A stretch of 64,000 bases of DNA from Larus michahellis (GCF_964199755.1 NC_133896.1:91558215-91622214); one strand, 5' to 3'; counted from the stretch's first letter, positions 1 through 13,079 are shown. Notes: generated from the letters alone by a model not told the origin. Numbers and translations are program-made.

Positions 1-1971
1 GGAGGTCTCCACCCAAAAACCCTGTTCATAGTACACTGCAAAGCTAGATGAGGTTGTCCTGAACACTGCAGAGAACAGAGTCTCCCCAGCCTCCGTGCGA
101 ACTGTGACAGTGCTGAACCACCCTTGGGAGGAAGGAGAGGTTTTGTCTTACATTCTCCACCAAGTTCATGGTGAAGTATGATTTTAGTCCTTACAATTTT
201 ATGAAATCAGAAAACATGACGGCTATGGCTAAATCAGGGTCTTCCTGGTTTCAGGAATTCATGATACAATGAAGGATTAAAAGTCAGAAGTATCTAAAAT
301 TCTCCCCCGTCCCAAGAGAATTCAAAGGAAGCAATTCATGCTAAAGTTCTACCACCAACCTGCCTTACCAACCAGAGACACAGGCCTCTACCTCTCAAGT
401 GGGCACCTGAGCCAAGAGACTGAGGCCAAATTAGGCTCAGACTGGACCGCCAGGAGAGAACACACAACGGCAAGTGAAACCACTGCCTAAGAAATCTTTA
501 ATGCCTTGGGTCCTCTCTGTATAGCAGCACGTGACAACCTGTGGGCTAAAGCTTGGTGCACAGCTACGGCACCGGCAAAGAAGACCTCATGCATGGATCC
601 TCTGTTAAAAAGCAAGTTGCCCAAAGCCTGCTGTTGAGAGGCCTCAGTGGCCCATCATGGAATATTGTTGGTTGCTGGCGAAGGCACCAGCTGAGGAAAG
701 TTTGCAGAAGCATGGGTAAAATTTGCTGGTGATGCTGAGGCAGGTGAGATGGTAAATGATGGCATGGGAACTCTGGCACAGACCAGCTGGTGTTACTGCT
801 GCAACAGGGTCACACAGAAAGACAAGCGTTCTAATTACGGAAGATTTTCACATCAAGAACAGAAGAACATAGACAGCTTTCAAGGATTAAAATCCAAGTA
901 TTCAGAGAAGCTCCGAAAAGGCCTTGTAATTAACAGCTGATGGCAAACTGAACACGAGTCCCCAGCACGAGACTTCTAAGGGGGCTATTCCCGAATAAAT
1001 GAAACCCTCCAGTGCATAAAGAGAGGAATACTCTTCAGGAGCAGGAATAGAGAGAGAGTTTTTACCTGACTATATACTGGATTGGTGGGACCATTATGGG
1101 AGTACTGCATGCAGTTTTTACCTGCGTATTCCAAAGGATGCTGACAAATTGAAAACTTCCAAAAAAGAACAAGAAGGAAGTCTGATAATTCCTCCCCCTT
1201 ACAGTAAGAGCCTTAACACGATCGGTATGTTTAGCTTATCAGAGAAAAGGTTAAAAGGTGGCTTGAAGATGGTGGCCTATGAGTACTACAAAGGGAGAAG
1301 GTTTCTGACAGCAGAGGGCTCTTTAATCTACAAGACAAAGACCCCAGATTCAATGGACAGGAGCTGACGCTAGACAAATTCCACACAGAAATAGTGCAAA
1401 ATCTGAAAAATGGGAGCAATCAATCACTTGAAAAACTTGCACAGGGATCTAGCGTATCACTGGAAATCTTTAAGGTTTTTTATTATTATTTTATTCTAAA
1501 ATAAATACTCTAATATTTCTTGCAAAGACCGCCAGGTGACATTCTCTGCTATGTGCTGGGCAGGAGAGAGGACCAGCCAGTTGGCCAGAACAGGTTTTTC
1601 AATGCTAAAAGTCATTAGCAGTCATAGAGAGGTTGGCCAAGAGGTGATGGGGTCTAGCTCTGGGTGGAAATGTGCTTTGAAAGCAACGGTCTAGCAACGC
1701 ATAAGGAAAGCTCGATGGATAATCGTGACTGGATAAACCACCCTTCACAGAGGATGGACCCTCTTTGCGTGTCTGCCAAACTCTGAATAATTCTGGGGAT
1801 AATCACTTCATCTATTGCACTGCCCGAAAGCAGTAGTGTACCCAAAATACCACGCTATAGACACACTTTATATCCAATACACTACGCTATATATATCAAT
1901 ATAAAATTGAATATAAGATATATCTTATATAATACATGTTATGTTATGTAGACTATTTTACAGATATTGTG

Positions 1972-2010
1972 ACATATATACACACACATAAATATATATA
2001 TACACACACA
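1972..2010. repeat. TA/CA microsatellite
   Basis: This is an imperfect run of alternating TA and CA units with interruptions, inside a wider AT-rich patch that begins near 1,885. Two 15-base copies of TATATCCAATMCACT lie at 1,869-1,883 and 2,012-2,026 and flank the patch, differing at one base. Confidence 0.8.
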
Positions 2011-3570
2011 GTATATCCAATCCACTGTCCAAAGAGATGAAGGTTGCTCAAATGCAATCTTCGCTTAAGTGATCTATAACACAGAGAGACCTCATGGAAG
2101 ATATTGGGTATCACCAAGTGCCTTGTAAGGCAGGGAAGTACAAGACTAAAAATTTCCAGCTAAACTGATCTATGATGAACAATGTCAGCAGGGCAGGAGA
2201 CATGAAGGAAGACTGAAAGCAACCAGCTACCCTTCTTCAGCAAAGCCCAGACAGACCATCATTGGCTAAAATTGCTCAGAGAAGATACTGCGGTTACCCT
2301 TTGGTTTGTAGGTGAAAATACTGCCACAGCAATCAATCAAACATTGATATTTTTTACAGGAGACAATAACAAATCAGTGTTTGCTGCCACAACAAACACA
2401 GAAGAGTCGTAGATTTCGCCAGGAACATTCTCTGAAACAAGCCAATGCTTCTGACGGGATTGTTTCCTTACCAAGTTGTCTTGCGTTAAACTTCTAGCAT
2501 ATGCCAAATCCTCACCTCTAAGCACTCGAAGTCCATATCAGCCAACCAGAGTAAAGCAGAGGTGAAGCTCACACCACTTGAGATGGAAACATCCCCTTCT
2601 GCCTCACCGTTCTCCATACGTGTCTCACTGAGGACATGGGTTGTGGACCCATGATTGCCCACCACACGACTGGAAGGACAGAAAGATTCTCCAGTGTTCA
2701 GCTCAGAGTGACATAAAGAGCCATGGGAGATGTACCTGGCCAGCCTGGCAACAGACACGTGTCTTGGGCACTGCTGCAACGTCAGTAACTCAGGCAAGGC
2801 ACTGAGATGGAGCATCTTGTGTTCACGTTAAACCATCCGCTGTGACCAAACTCAGGCAGTGATCACGTGAATGAATTCCGCAGAGGATACATACCCTAGG
2901 TGTAGCTCACTTGGTTAAGGGCATGACTTTTTCATAGATGCCTCCACTTTTACACACACTCAGGACTTGTGATGCCTTCTCCTTTGGCCTTTAAGAAATT
3001 TGTAAAGCATTGCTATTCTGTACTTCACCAGGAACAGTCCTCAAGAAGTACAGATGGAAGAGATGAAGTGATAAATGCAGGAAATATAATTCCATAGCAT
3101 CTCCTAATGGGGGAAGAAAGAGATCAAAAAATCCACTGGAGGCAAGAAAATAGTTTATTTGTCCAAAAGAGAATGGGAGAAAGAAAAAACAGAACTGGGG
3201 AAGACACAATCTGACAGAGGAGGAAACTAGGTTCTCAACAGAAAAGGCAGACACACAAAGAGAAAAAACAAGATTGGGTAAACAGTCAGGTAGATATTTA
3301 AGGAGGGGCACAGCTAAATAAATGCTCAGACCAATGCCGGAGACTGCATTTGCAAAAGTATTACACCCCAGATCTGGTAAATAAATAATTCTTCCTACAC
3401 AGCAACTGCTCCTGTCGACTCCACTGCCGTCCCCCAGAAAAATGCTGATGAACATGAGGGAGCTCCAGGAGAAATCTGGAAGGTATACAAGGAGTGACAG
3501 AGGCTGAGCTTTGGGAAGAGGAAAACCCACCTGATTCATTTCAGCTACGAATAAAAATAGAACGGAATAC

Positions 3571-3690
3571 TTCTGTTGGAAGGGAGCTACAATGATCATC
3601 TAGTCCAACTGGACTAGATGCTCCCCTTCTTGAAGAAAAATACAGATCAGGTTGCTTTTCATCTAGTGATCCCACTATGCTATAGAATCA
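3571..3690 (-). mobile_element. Old CR1 LINE 3' fragment
   Basis: The plus strand reads TTGGAAGGGAGC, then GATCATCTAGTCCAACT, and later TAGAATCATAG. This is the reverse complement of the usual avian CR1 3' tail, so the element points to the minus strand. The copy is short and diverged, which suggests an old insertion. The boundaries are approximate. Confidence 0.6.
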
Positions 3691-5214
3691 TAGCTCCTTG
3701 CATGCCCGTTATTATTTTGGAATACAAGTATGCCCACAAGGAACCTCATTGTAATTCCTTGAGCAGACAAACCTAAAGGTGAGAATGCCAGAACTTTTCA
3801 GAGGTATCCAAGGGGTGCAAAATCTGGGGGAGGAGGTAAACGCATATAAAGAGAGGTAAAGGCAGGCCATCGCAGCAGGTTAAACCTGTTAATCTTCTTC
3901 ATTAGGATTCACTGCACATTTAGTTTTCAAATGTTTGGAGGGTTTTTATCGTTTCCAGCATGAACCATGGTACTACTTACTATATGTTCACTTCTTAATG
4001 GCCATGCTTGAAAAGCTCCATCATGAATCCCAATCGGAAAAGCCTGGTTTGAAAGACCAGTTCATTCCCAAGAAGCTGGGGAAATACACAAACGATTGTG
4101 TCACCAGTAACAAACGTAAAAATAACAACTCGGCCAAGAAACAGCGGGGAAAAGGACGAAATTCATTCCAACCAACAATTTGACCATTCACATTTACAAG
4201 CGTCCCATCCATGGGTGATGTTCTTAGTGCTCCAGCCCCTCGGGGATGCATATGCAGCCCAGCAGTGACGCACAATACCCTCGGGCTTACAAGAAAGGAG
4301 GGTCCAGCTTTCAACTTAAACCGCTGTGGGATTTGGGGGACTTGGCTGATGCACTGACACCAACACACTGATTCTGGTGGGAAGCCAGGGCTGAACTCTG
4401 AAGCTTTAGGCATATGCACACCTGCAGGACGTGCAACCGTGCTCCACCATTCAGGTGGACACAAAACAAACGGCATTTCCAGCTCCTTCTCCTCTGCTCT
4501 CCTGCTACACGCCTTAGGATAATGGCCCACGACTTTCTCCTCACTTTCTCAATGCTGGAAAGCGTAGCGGTCCCCGTGCAATCCACCCAGTGCAATCAGA
4601 GATAACAGATTTGAGCAGCTAGCTCGGTAAGGATATGCTGCTGCTCCTCAAGAACCACAGCACTGCAAAACAGACCCTGCAGACAAAAGCCATGGAAATT
4701 GTTACAGTAGCCATCCTGGCAACTAAGTAACTCGCCAGAGGCAGCCACAGCACTGAGCCGAATGCAGAGAGCGAGAGAGAGAGACACTGTCTCGGAAGCA
4801 ACTTCAGGAACGTACAATAGCCATCGAGGCAGAACCCGGCGGCAAGCAAAAGGCAGCCTGTAAAGTAATGCCACGGTGACCAAATGGCTGCCACTTCAAC
4901 AGCACACAGCGGCCACTCGGCAAAATACAACCCGGCAATTCGCCGGGCAACAACAGCCGCGGCAGCCACGGGGGCCAGCAGCCTGCACAAGCCAGCGGGG
5001 CTGAACCGTCACCGGCTGGGTGGCACAGCCGGGAGGGCAGCGTGGGAAACACGGATGCCGCTTCCCCCTCCCCTAAAAAACCATCTAAAGAGCAAACGGA
5101 CAGCCAGCCCGACATGCCAAGGGATCTCGGCCGGTTCAAAGGCAGCGCAGACGCCATCCTGATGCCACCCAACCGTACGGATCTTGTCCGCTCCCCGGTC
5201 CCCAAGTAGCAACC

Positions 5215-7560
5215 TGGCGTTTCAGCGGAGGGGGCGGCGGGTCCCCAAGGCCGAGGGTGTCATCGGGAGGGGTTGAATCCCCACACACACACACTCACCC
5301 TGCCACAGAACCGGAGGGGCAGCCAGACTCACTCCTCAGCGCTCAGATCCCGACGGAAACACGATTTCCAAATATTCCTGCCCGCTGCCCGGCCGCCCCG
5401 GGGAAAGCGGGGACAATACCAGCCTCCCCGGGAGGAGGGGGCGGCTGGGAGGGCGGCTTCGGGGCCGGGGGAGTGACACTCCCCCCCCTTCCTCCAGCGT
5501 CGCCGTACGAACCCCTCCCCGCACCGACCCGCAAACTCACAACTCCCGCCTCGCCCCGCACCCCCCGCCGCCGGGGACTCGCCCCCCGGACCCCCCGCCG
5601 AACTTCCCGCGGCGAGGGGGGGGGGGGGGGGGAAGGGGGGCTCCGCGGGCGGTGACGTCAGGCCGGGCGCGCGGCGGGGGGTGTCCCCGCCCCGGGACCC
5701 CCGGCAGCGGGAGCGGAGCCCCCCCCAACCTCCCATTGCCCCCCCCCAACCATCACCCCCCCCCGGCCCCTTTCCGGAGCGAAAGCGCTCCCGCCACCGC
5801 CACCGTCCAAAGCAAAGAAGCCCCGGGCGGGGAGGGGGCGGCGGTCAGCGTACCCCCCCCCCCCCCCCCCCCCCGCAGTGATTTACGATCGCTGCCCCGC
5901 CGCCGCCGGGAACGGGATTGCCCCCCCACCCCGAGCCGAGCCGAGCCGAGCCGCGCCGCGCCGCCGTGGCCCGCGGCGCCCGGCCCCCTCGCCGGGGCAG
6001 GCACCGCCGGGGGCCCTTCCCCAGCGCCGCGGGGGTTAACCGCCATCCCGCCCCCACCCCCCCAACTTTGCTGTGTCCCCCCCGCCTTCGCAGACGGACC
6101 GGAGCAGGGTGGGGGGGAGAACCCCAAACCCACCCGCGGAAGAACGCAGCGAGTGGGCGAAAATGACAAGCGGGGTGGGAGCGGCTGTGGAGCGGGCGAG
6201 GGACTCACCGGCGGCTCCGGAGGGGAGGTCGAATGAAGGGAGGAATGGAGGCGGCGAGGAGCGGGGGAAGGGATTTAAACGCTGCTCCCCCCCCCCCCTT
6301 TTTTTTTTTTCTCCCCTTTTCCTCCCTCCTCCTCCTTTTCCGCGCTCCCTCGTTTCCTCTCGCGTCTCCGGAATAACCGGTGGGTGGCGGAGAAGGGGGC
6401 GGGGGGCAGCGGCTCCGGTGGAGGGTCGGGGGGGGGGGGGAAGGGGGTGGGGGGTGCGGCGGGGAGCGGGGCCCCCCCGGCCCCGCGGGTTCTCGTCGCC
6501 CCCTCCGCCGCCGCGCACCCCGCGCTCAGCCGCCGCCGCCTCTGCCCCGCCGCCCTCCCATCGCTCCCACCGCTGCCCGCCTTAGCCACCTCCCATTTCC
6601 GAAGAGCCCAGAACGAGCCTCCCCCCCTTCCCCCGCCTCTCCGCTCCGTCCCCCCCCCCCCCCCCCGCCCCAGACCCCCCTCCCACAGCCGCGCTCGCCG
6701 CCGCCCCTCCCCGCCTCCCTTCCCCGCGGGGGCCCCGCCAAACACCCACCCCGCGCCCCCAACCCCCCTTTACCCCGGCCCCAGCCCACCCGCGGGGGGC
6801 GGCAGCGGGACGGCGTGGGGGGGGGGGGGGGAGGAGCAGGGGGGAGACCCGGGCGCGGGGCGAGCAGGCGCCCCGGCCCCCGCCCAGCTCCCCCGGTTCT
6901 CTCCTCCCCGCCCCGGCGCCGGCACAAAGGCCGGGGAGAGCCCCCGGAGAGGCCTTTTTGGGCAGGGACGGGCCCGGGGCTACCGAGCCCCCACCCGGGC
7001 CGGGGGAGACACCGAATTGCGGGCCGGAGCCGAGGCTGCCGGCGGCTGCGGGAGGGGACGAGGCGGGGTAGCGGGGCCGGGGCCTGCGGCGAGGCCTCCC
7101 CGGGCGGGGGGGGGGGAGTTGAGGGGGGGTGGGGGCGGCGGCCGCCTGCCTGGCGCTCATCAGCATGCGGGGCGGGCGCGCGCCGCCGCGCGCTCCCTCC
7201 CTCCCATCCCCCGCCCGGTTGCCAGGCAACGGCACAAAGGGAGAGGAGCCCGGGCGCGGGGGGAGGCCGCGCCGCGCCGGGGACTGAGGGAGGGGGTGTC
7301 CCGGACCCGTTCCCCCACTACCGCCACCCCCCCCCCTCACCCCCCTTCAAAGCGCGGTCACGGCAGCGGCGGGGCTGCGGAGAGGCGCGGGCCTCGCCCG
7401 GGCGGGCCTTGAGCGGCGCTACATCGCCCCCCCCCCAACTCCCTTCACCCGCCGCCGCCGGCAGAAAGGCGGCCGTGAGGTGCGGTGCGGGGGAGCGGTT
7501 GGGAAAGCGGCTGCCTCCCCCCTCGCTGGCAAAGTTCATGGCCATTTTGGAAAAGTTGCC
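5215..7560. promoter_or_regulatory. ATN1: Large CpG island, candidate ATN1 promoter
   Basis: About 2.3 kb is extremely GC- and CpG-rich, with many runs of ten or more C or G. Several good minus-strand splice donors face left, the best being GCCG then GTGAGT with the exon ending at 6,209; weaker ones lie near 5,291, 5,334 and 5,546. This fits a non-coding first exon of a leftward gene, and synteny makes ATN1 the likely owner. A plus-strand donor, CCCG then GTAAGT at 7,612/7,613, could serve a divergent transcript. A GAGCC pentamer is repeated in tandem near 5,932-5,960. The gene name is inference from gene order, because no ATN1 coding sequence is in the window. Confidence 0.55.
7218..7230. 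promoter_or_regulatory. RFX X-box-like palindrome
   Basis: GTTGCCAGGCAAC is a palindrome of two RFX half-sites, GTTGCC and GGCAAC, with one base between them. It lies in the right half of the CpG island. X-boxes of this form bind RFX-family factors; whether this one acts on the neighbouring gene is unknown. Confidence 0.45.
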
Positions 7561-7599
7561 GTGGAAGGGAGGCTTTCGGGAAACGGGGGGAGGCTGTTG

Positions 7600-10500
7600 C
7601 TTTTGTTTCCCGGTAAGTCAGTGAAAGGGTCTGCTCCAGCTGCGGCCTGGTTGCTCTGGGGGGGCACAGCCAGCGGGAGCTGGGGAGCCTGGGCCCAGGA
7701 GAAGCTACAAGTGACCAGACACTGCGCTCTTACTGACCATTTTAGATTCAGAAGCCAAGGCTGGTGGTACAAGCGCAACCCGGGCTGCGTCGTACGGAGG
7801 CGGGCACGTCTGTCCGCACGTTTAAATAAGAGAGGGTTGGTATGCGTATGGGCACGTCCCTGTATAACGCTCTGATAGCCTTTAAGTGTAATCACAAAAT
7901 ATTTCCTCGCCAGGACCTTTCACTGAGCAGGCTGGATGGTGCGCTCTCAATGGGGTTTTATTCAGTAATTCTTATTGTCCGTTACATGGCTCCAAGCACT
8001 ATTTACTGTACGGCATCCAAACTCGGCGCTGGATAAAGATGCATTCATCTCCTCTTGGATTTTTTTCTGTAGTGCTAATCGCCCAAACACTTTAAAAACA
8101 TTAATAACAATGTCCCTGCAACAGCCTTGTAAGCCAACGGGCTCCCAACGCGTTTCTTCCACACCCTCTTCCCAGCGGTTACTGTACCATTTCGGGGCCT
8201 CCCTATTTATCCTGGACCCAGTGTGGCTCTTGGTGCCTCTCGCTCCAGAGCCAGCCCCGCTGGCACGCAGCACCCTGTTGCACAACGCAAGCATGCCTCA
8301 TGTCTCCAGCCTTCACTCATTCTTTCATCCACCCTTCTCCCCAGCCCACCTCTTTGTCTTGACCCTTGCCGAGAGCCTCCGCCCTGTCAGCAGTAATCCC
8401 GGGGTGCTATTGTTCCCTAGGACTTTCTGGTTTCCACACGTGGAGCCAGGGAGGGGTGAAAAAAGCCCTGCCTAACTAACGTTTGCAAAAATGCCCGCTG
8501 GTTTTGGGTGGTCGGTCTGAAACATTTCAGAATATTGTTTTGCAGAGGTGCCACGTTGAAGAGAACGCCCTGTTGATCCCAAGCACAGAGGAAAGGATTA
8601 TCTGCTTCACAAAGTGCCTCACCGAGCTGAGCCTCAGAAAACATGAAAGAATATTATTATTGCTGTTGAGGTGGTAGTATTCGCAGTTGTTATGGCTGCT
8701 TCAAACTGTTACCTTATGAGTTGACACCTGGCATCCCGAGCTCATAATGAGTGTGATCCTTAGAGGCCACGGTAATGATTCATGAAGGAGGAAGATCTTG
8801 TCCAAATCTTTGTTTTCTGGATGCTAAACATAATATCCAGATCCCTGAGGCTTGTGATTTGGGGAAAAGCCTCTGTGAAAGTGGAAGGTTGGACCCTTTA
8901 GTCCCAGGGTCTTCTGGATCACTAACGTGTGACACCAAGTTTATTTAACCACAAAGTCAAGCCCCAAATGGCTTTCATGTCATCATCTCCCATAACCAGG
9001 TCAGTTGCTTGAGTTAAAAAATTTGACTTAAACAAATGTTAAACCTAATATTGAGATTTTAGTGTCATTTATTATTTCCATAACAGAAGATGCAGACACC
9101 CCAATGCCTTATGAAAATCTTACTGGGTTTAGCATTATTTCAAGAAGCCAAGGTGGCCTGTCTCCTGTAAAGCCTCTGGGCGTACTTTATGAAAGGACAT
9201 CAGAGGGGATTCAAAAGAGAAGCAGGACCAGGGGGTAGGGTAATAACTTGCATTTGGGTAATCCAGACTTCCGAGGGCTTACTCGTGGACAAAAAATGGC
9301 ATCTCCACTAATAAGGTCGAGTTTTTTGGCCAGCAGAATGAAAAACAATGAGTGACTGAAGACAAGTGCAGCTGGTCAGGACCTTTGCTGGGTCTATGGC
9401 CAGCTGAGGACAGGCTGTGGAGGATGTGACTAGGAAGCTTCTGCAGGGCTTAAGAAGGGTCCCCACGGGCGCTTGTCAGCCTTCCCAAAGGTGACAAACA
9501 GCTTCCCCTTCCCCACTAGGAAATCCTCCTAGCCAAATTGCTGCTAGGTAAAACCACCCTTTATTCTGGTGCAGGGCAGTTAGCGTAAGCGGAAAACAGG
9601 CAAGAGAAATACAAGTGGTCGTGTGGGCTCCTGCAGAGAGACCAAGCTGGACTGGCTGCAGAACACAGGAAATGAAATGACCTCACCTTTGAAATCAACA
9701 AGTTGAAGGCCTCGGACAGATAGAAGATACGGCATTATTATTAGCTGTACCATTTCAGGACAGATAAATGACTTGGGGAGCCTGAGAGCCACCGAGGAGG
9801 CTGGGCAAGCAGATGCCAAGCTTGACAGGGTGCAGCTGGTCCTCCCTCGGAGCGGGGAGGTGGGACACGCTGCCTCCTGAGGTCTCTCCGGCTGCTTCAT
9901 CCCACTGCTTTCATCCCACACAAACAGTGTCCTGCGAAACGAGAGGCCTTGGCTGGGACGTAGCCTTCTTACAGAAATTCTGCATGAGAAATGCTGATAA
10001 ACCAAAGTCCTGCAGGGGAATAATGAGATAGTTCACATGCTGGCGCCCGTGGCATACAAGGGGAAACTGAAGGAGCTGATTCTTTCAGCCTGGAGTAGAG
10101 AAAGGTTAGGGGGGAACTAATTACTCTATTCAACTTTTGGGTTTTTTTTTGGGGGGGGGTTTATAGACAAGTCAGAGCCAAGCGCTTCTGACAGAAGCAC
10201 AGTGAAATGGTCAGAGAATTTGCAACAAGGGACATGCTGACTAGATAAAGCGAAAACCTCCTCCCTGAGCGTGCCTCAGTACTGGCACAGGTGCCCAGAG
10301 GGGCTGGGGAATCTCCCCCTTGTAAATATTCGGGAAACACCTGGCCAAGGCCCTTAGCAGCTGGATCTAGCTCTGGGGCTAGCCCTGCTGTGGGCAGGAG
10401 TTTGGAGTGGAGACCTCCAGACATCCCTTCCCAGCCCAGTCTTCCTCTGAATCTAAAAATACACGGTTTTCCTTTTCGACAGTGCAGACGCACAGCACGC

Positions 10501-12480
10501 AGTAGTCTCCTTGATTAAAAGAATAATGAAGCCAGCCCTCTAGCCTGTGCTAGGCCTGGGGAAAGTCTTTCTCCAAGCCAGAACCCAGCCAGAGCCACCC
10601 AGGATGGCTTCTCCTGGCTTGCTCTCTCACACGCAGACAAACGATACCAGCAAACCGGTGGGTGTTGGTAAATGAGACGCTGAGAAGGTTATAAAGACCC
10701 TTGCCCAGTCTCACCAGTCTCCCAGCAATGGTTGTCCCCATGGCTGAGATGGCTCAGCGACTGGTAATGAAACAGTGAGCTGCTTCAGTTTACCATTTAA
10801 TCAAAGCCAGTTGGGCCTGGGCTACAGCTCAGGGAGGTGTTAATTGTGGAGGTTCATTCATGTGCCACTCCAGCAGCTTCTAGAAGTGAGGGGCAAGGGT
10901 GGCAACCTTACCCATCACCCCAGTTCGGTTGTCCACTAGACGTGCCAGTGCGTCACAGCTGCACGGCTGATTTCTGAGGCACAGCAGGATGTGCACCGTG
11001 CCAGCAGAGACCCCGAAGATGCACAGCGATTATCCAAAACTGTGGCACCTGCAGCATTTACAGAGGTGTTTTATCTCCCCCGTACATGGCGCAGCACACA
11101 GTTGCCGCTGCTTCCACGCTGAGGCAGGCAATGCTCTAGCAAGCGGATCTTTGTCCAGAGAGCGAGCTTCATAATGTCCTCCTGGCAACCTGTCTGCAGC
11201 CAGTCTTCCAGCAACAGAACCTAAGACTCGTCTTCATTAGAATGAGGTGGCCAGCACCTTATAGGAATTACCCAGCACCCAAATTTTTGGACCTCTTGTC
11301 AGGTGTTCAGCAGAAGAGCGTCTCTGACAGCCCCCTATGTTAAAGATGTTGGTTTCCCGAGGTTGAATACCACCCCGTCGTTCTTGAGAGAGACAAAGAG
11401 ATACCAGAGAAATTAAGTGGCTCTTCATCGTTAAGGCTTCCCCATGCACGCTACGACAAGCCTAGTTCAGTGACATCTCCCCTTCCAGCTCCTTTATGGG
11501 CACACGCACCTATTTAGAAATGAAAGAACAATTCTGCAAGCTTTGTGGGAGGGCCGGGACAGGCCGGGACGGGACACTAGTGTTAAATTACCCCTTTTAC
11601 ACCTCGACATTGCTCTGAAAATGTCATCTAAACCGAGTATGATTTGAGAGTTAAAAGAAAACCAATCCAACAGATGTTTCCCTTCACAGATACTGTCACG
11701 TCTCCACCCCGTGCTCTGGCTGAGAGCACGTTGTAGCCCAGCGATCCGATGGAGACATCAGCTTATACAACAGGAGCCCGCAGGTGCGGGGAGAGCAAAG
11801 CGTTCGGGCATTTCTATCACAAAGAAACCGTAACCAAATCCCTGACACCGAGCCAAAGAGAGAGCAGCGCGTATCTTATGATGCATTGGCAAAGGATAAA
11901 TATTTGCAGTGACCCAAGCAAACACACCAGGGCCCTATATTCCTTATGCACATTGTGCCATCAAATGACAGACTCTTTTGATTTGGAAAAGGCACCAAGG
12001 TGAGGCCGTGCTACGGCGCAACGCATTTGCATCCCCTCGGTGCTTTCACGCGTCTTCTGTGCCACAGGGACGTGGCAGCACCTCTCTGATACTCTTCATT
12101 AACAAATGCTCTTCGCTAACAAATTGTTCCCACAATCTAGGGACGTATATACCGGTTCCCTGCTGCTACAGCGTTGCTGCATTTAAATAGGCAACTCGGA
12201 CTACCTTGGGTACTTAATTTCCTTCCTTGCACCAAAAAAAAAAAACAACCACAAAAAAACCAGACAAATGGGGGGGAGGGGGAACGGTCTTGGGAATATG
12301 AAAGCTAAGAAACTTTTCTTTCCAAAAAAACCCAAACCTGCCCTGCTTGCTAAGCAGCAGCCATACCGTTTGCAAAAACCCCAGCATCTAAAACAAAGGA
12401 AAACAGCAGTTCAGTGTGCAACTGGGGAAAAAAAGACACGCACGAAACGCGCTTTCCTTCCCCCAAAAAAACCAACCCAG
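7600..12480. other. Non-coding stretch between two CpG islands
   Basis: I see no exon of a known protein on either strand. Open frames are short and have no recognisable similarity. There is a homopolymer T/G patch near 10,141-10,160 and an A-rich patch at 12,232-12,260. If the right-hand CpG island is an upstream ATN1 promoter, this is an ATN1 5' intron; otherwise it is intergenic. Confidence 0.4.
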
Positions 12481-13075
12481 CCGCTGCCGTGCTTTTGCGG
12501 GCGGTGTGACGGCGGGGGACCGCGGCAGGGGGCGACCCGTACCCCGGCCCTTGCGTCCCCCGTCCGCGTCCTCGCTGCCGCCGGAGGGGAGCGGGCTCCG
12601 GCAGGGGAAAATGGAGCGTTCCCCGATCGGCTCCGGCACTACAGCTCCCAGAAGGCAGCCGCGGCCCTGCCGCCCTGCCCCGGGGGCCCCGCAGGCCCTC
12701 CCGCCCCCCCCCCCCAACCCCGATCCCCCCGTCTCCCGGTCCCCTTGTCTGAGATGGCGGCGCCGGTCCCCCGCTGCCTGCCCCGGGGGCGGGCGTCGGG
12801 CAGGCAGCCCCCGCCGCCCGGCTGCGGGAGGGAGCATCCTCCTTTTGTCGCCGATCCTCCGGCGTGGTGGCCGGCGGCGGCCTCCCCGTGCCTGCCGGCA
12901 TCTGCCGGGCGTGCGTGGGTTTGTTCACCGGTGGGTAGGAGGTGTGGAGCTGGAGGCGCTCCAGCCCTTGAGTTTGGGGTGAGTTTCACTCCGCAGCTGC
13001 GCTTGCTGGTCCAAGAGGCTGCGGGGGGGGGGGGGCGGGGGGGCGACTTCGCAGAGAGCATGGGGGAGAGGTGGC
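12480..13075. promoter_or_regulatory. CpG island with ZNF143-type site
   Basis: This compact CpG island lies about 1.1 kb past the inferred ENO2 3' end, near the spacing expected for an upstream ATN1 promoter. At 12,638-12,656 it carries ACTACAGCTCCCAGAAGGC, a near-perfect match to the ZNF143/THAP11 SBS motif. At 12,754-12,764 lies AGATGGCGGCG, a YY1-type core. A plus-strand donor at 12,978/12,979 (GGG then GTGAGT) means plus-strand transcription is also possible. The transcript served is not proven. Confidence 0.5.
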
Positions 13076-13079
13076 CTGC

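Larger units (their letters stand above)
1..5200. other. Non-coding stretch, probably ATN1 5' region
   Basis: No open frame here has recognisable protein similarity, codon bias or splice-flanked exon structure. The base composition is near average for a bird and falls off sharply from the CpG island to its right. By synteny with the mammalian order ENO2-ATN1, this stretch should be a 5' intron of ATN1 on the minus strand. I looked for the start of the ATN1 protein on that strand and did not see it, so the coding exons would lie beyond the left edge. A short AT/CA microsatellite and an old CR1 fragment are listed separately; nothing else stands out. Confidence 0.45.

Noticed and set aside
2991-3599. 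Minus-strand frame of 202 aa
   Set aside because: It reads into the old CR1 fragment, has odd composition and no conserved domain, and no splice or poly(A) context supports it.
6380-7624. Open frame of 414 aa in the CpG island
   Set aside because: It is almost only Gly, Pro, Arg, Ser and Ala, as expected when stops are rare in GC-rich DNA. Overlapping frames on both strands are just as long and none has a recognisable domain.
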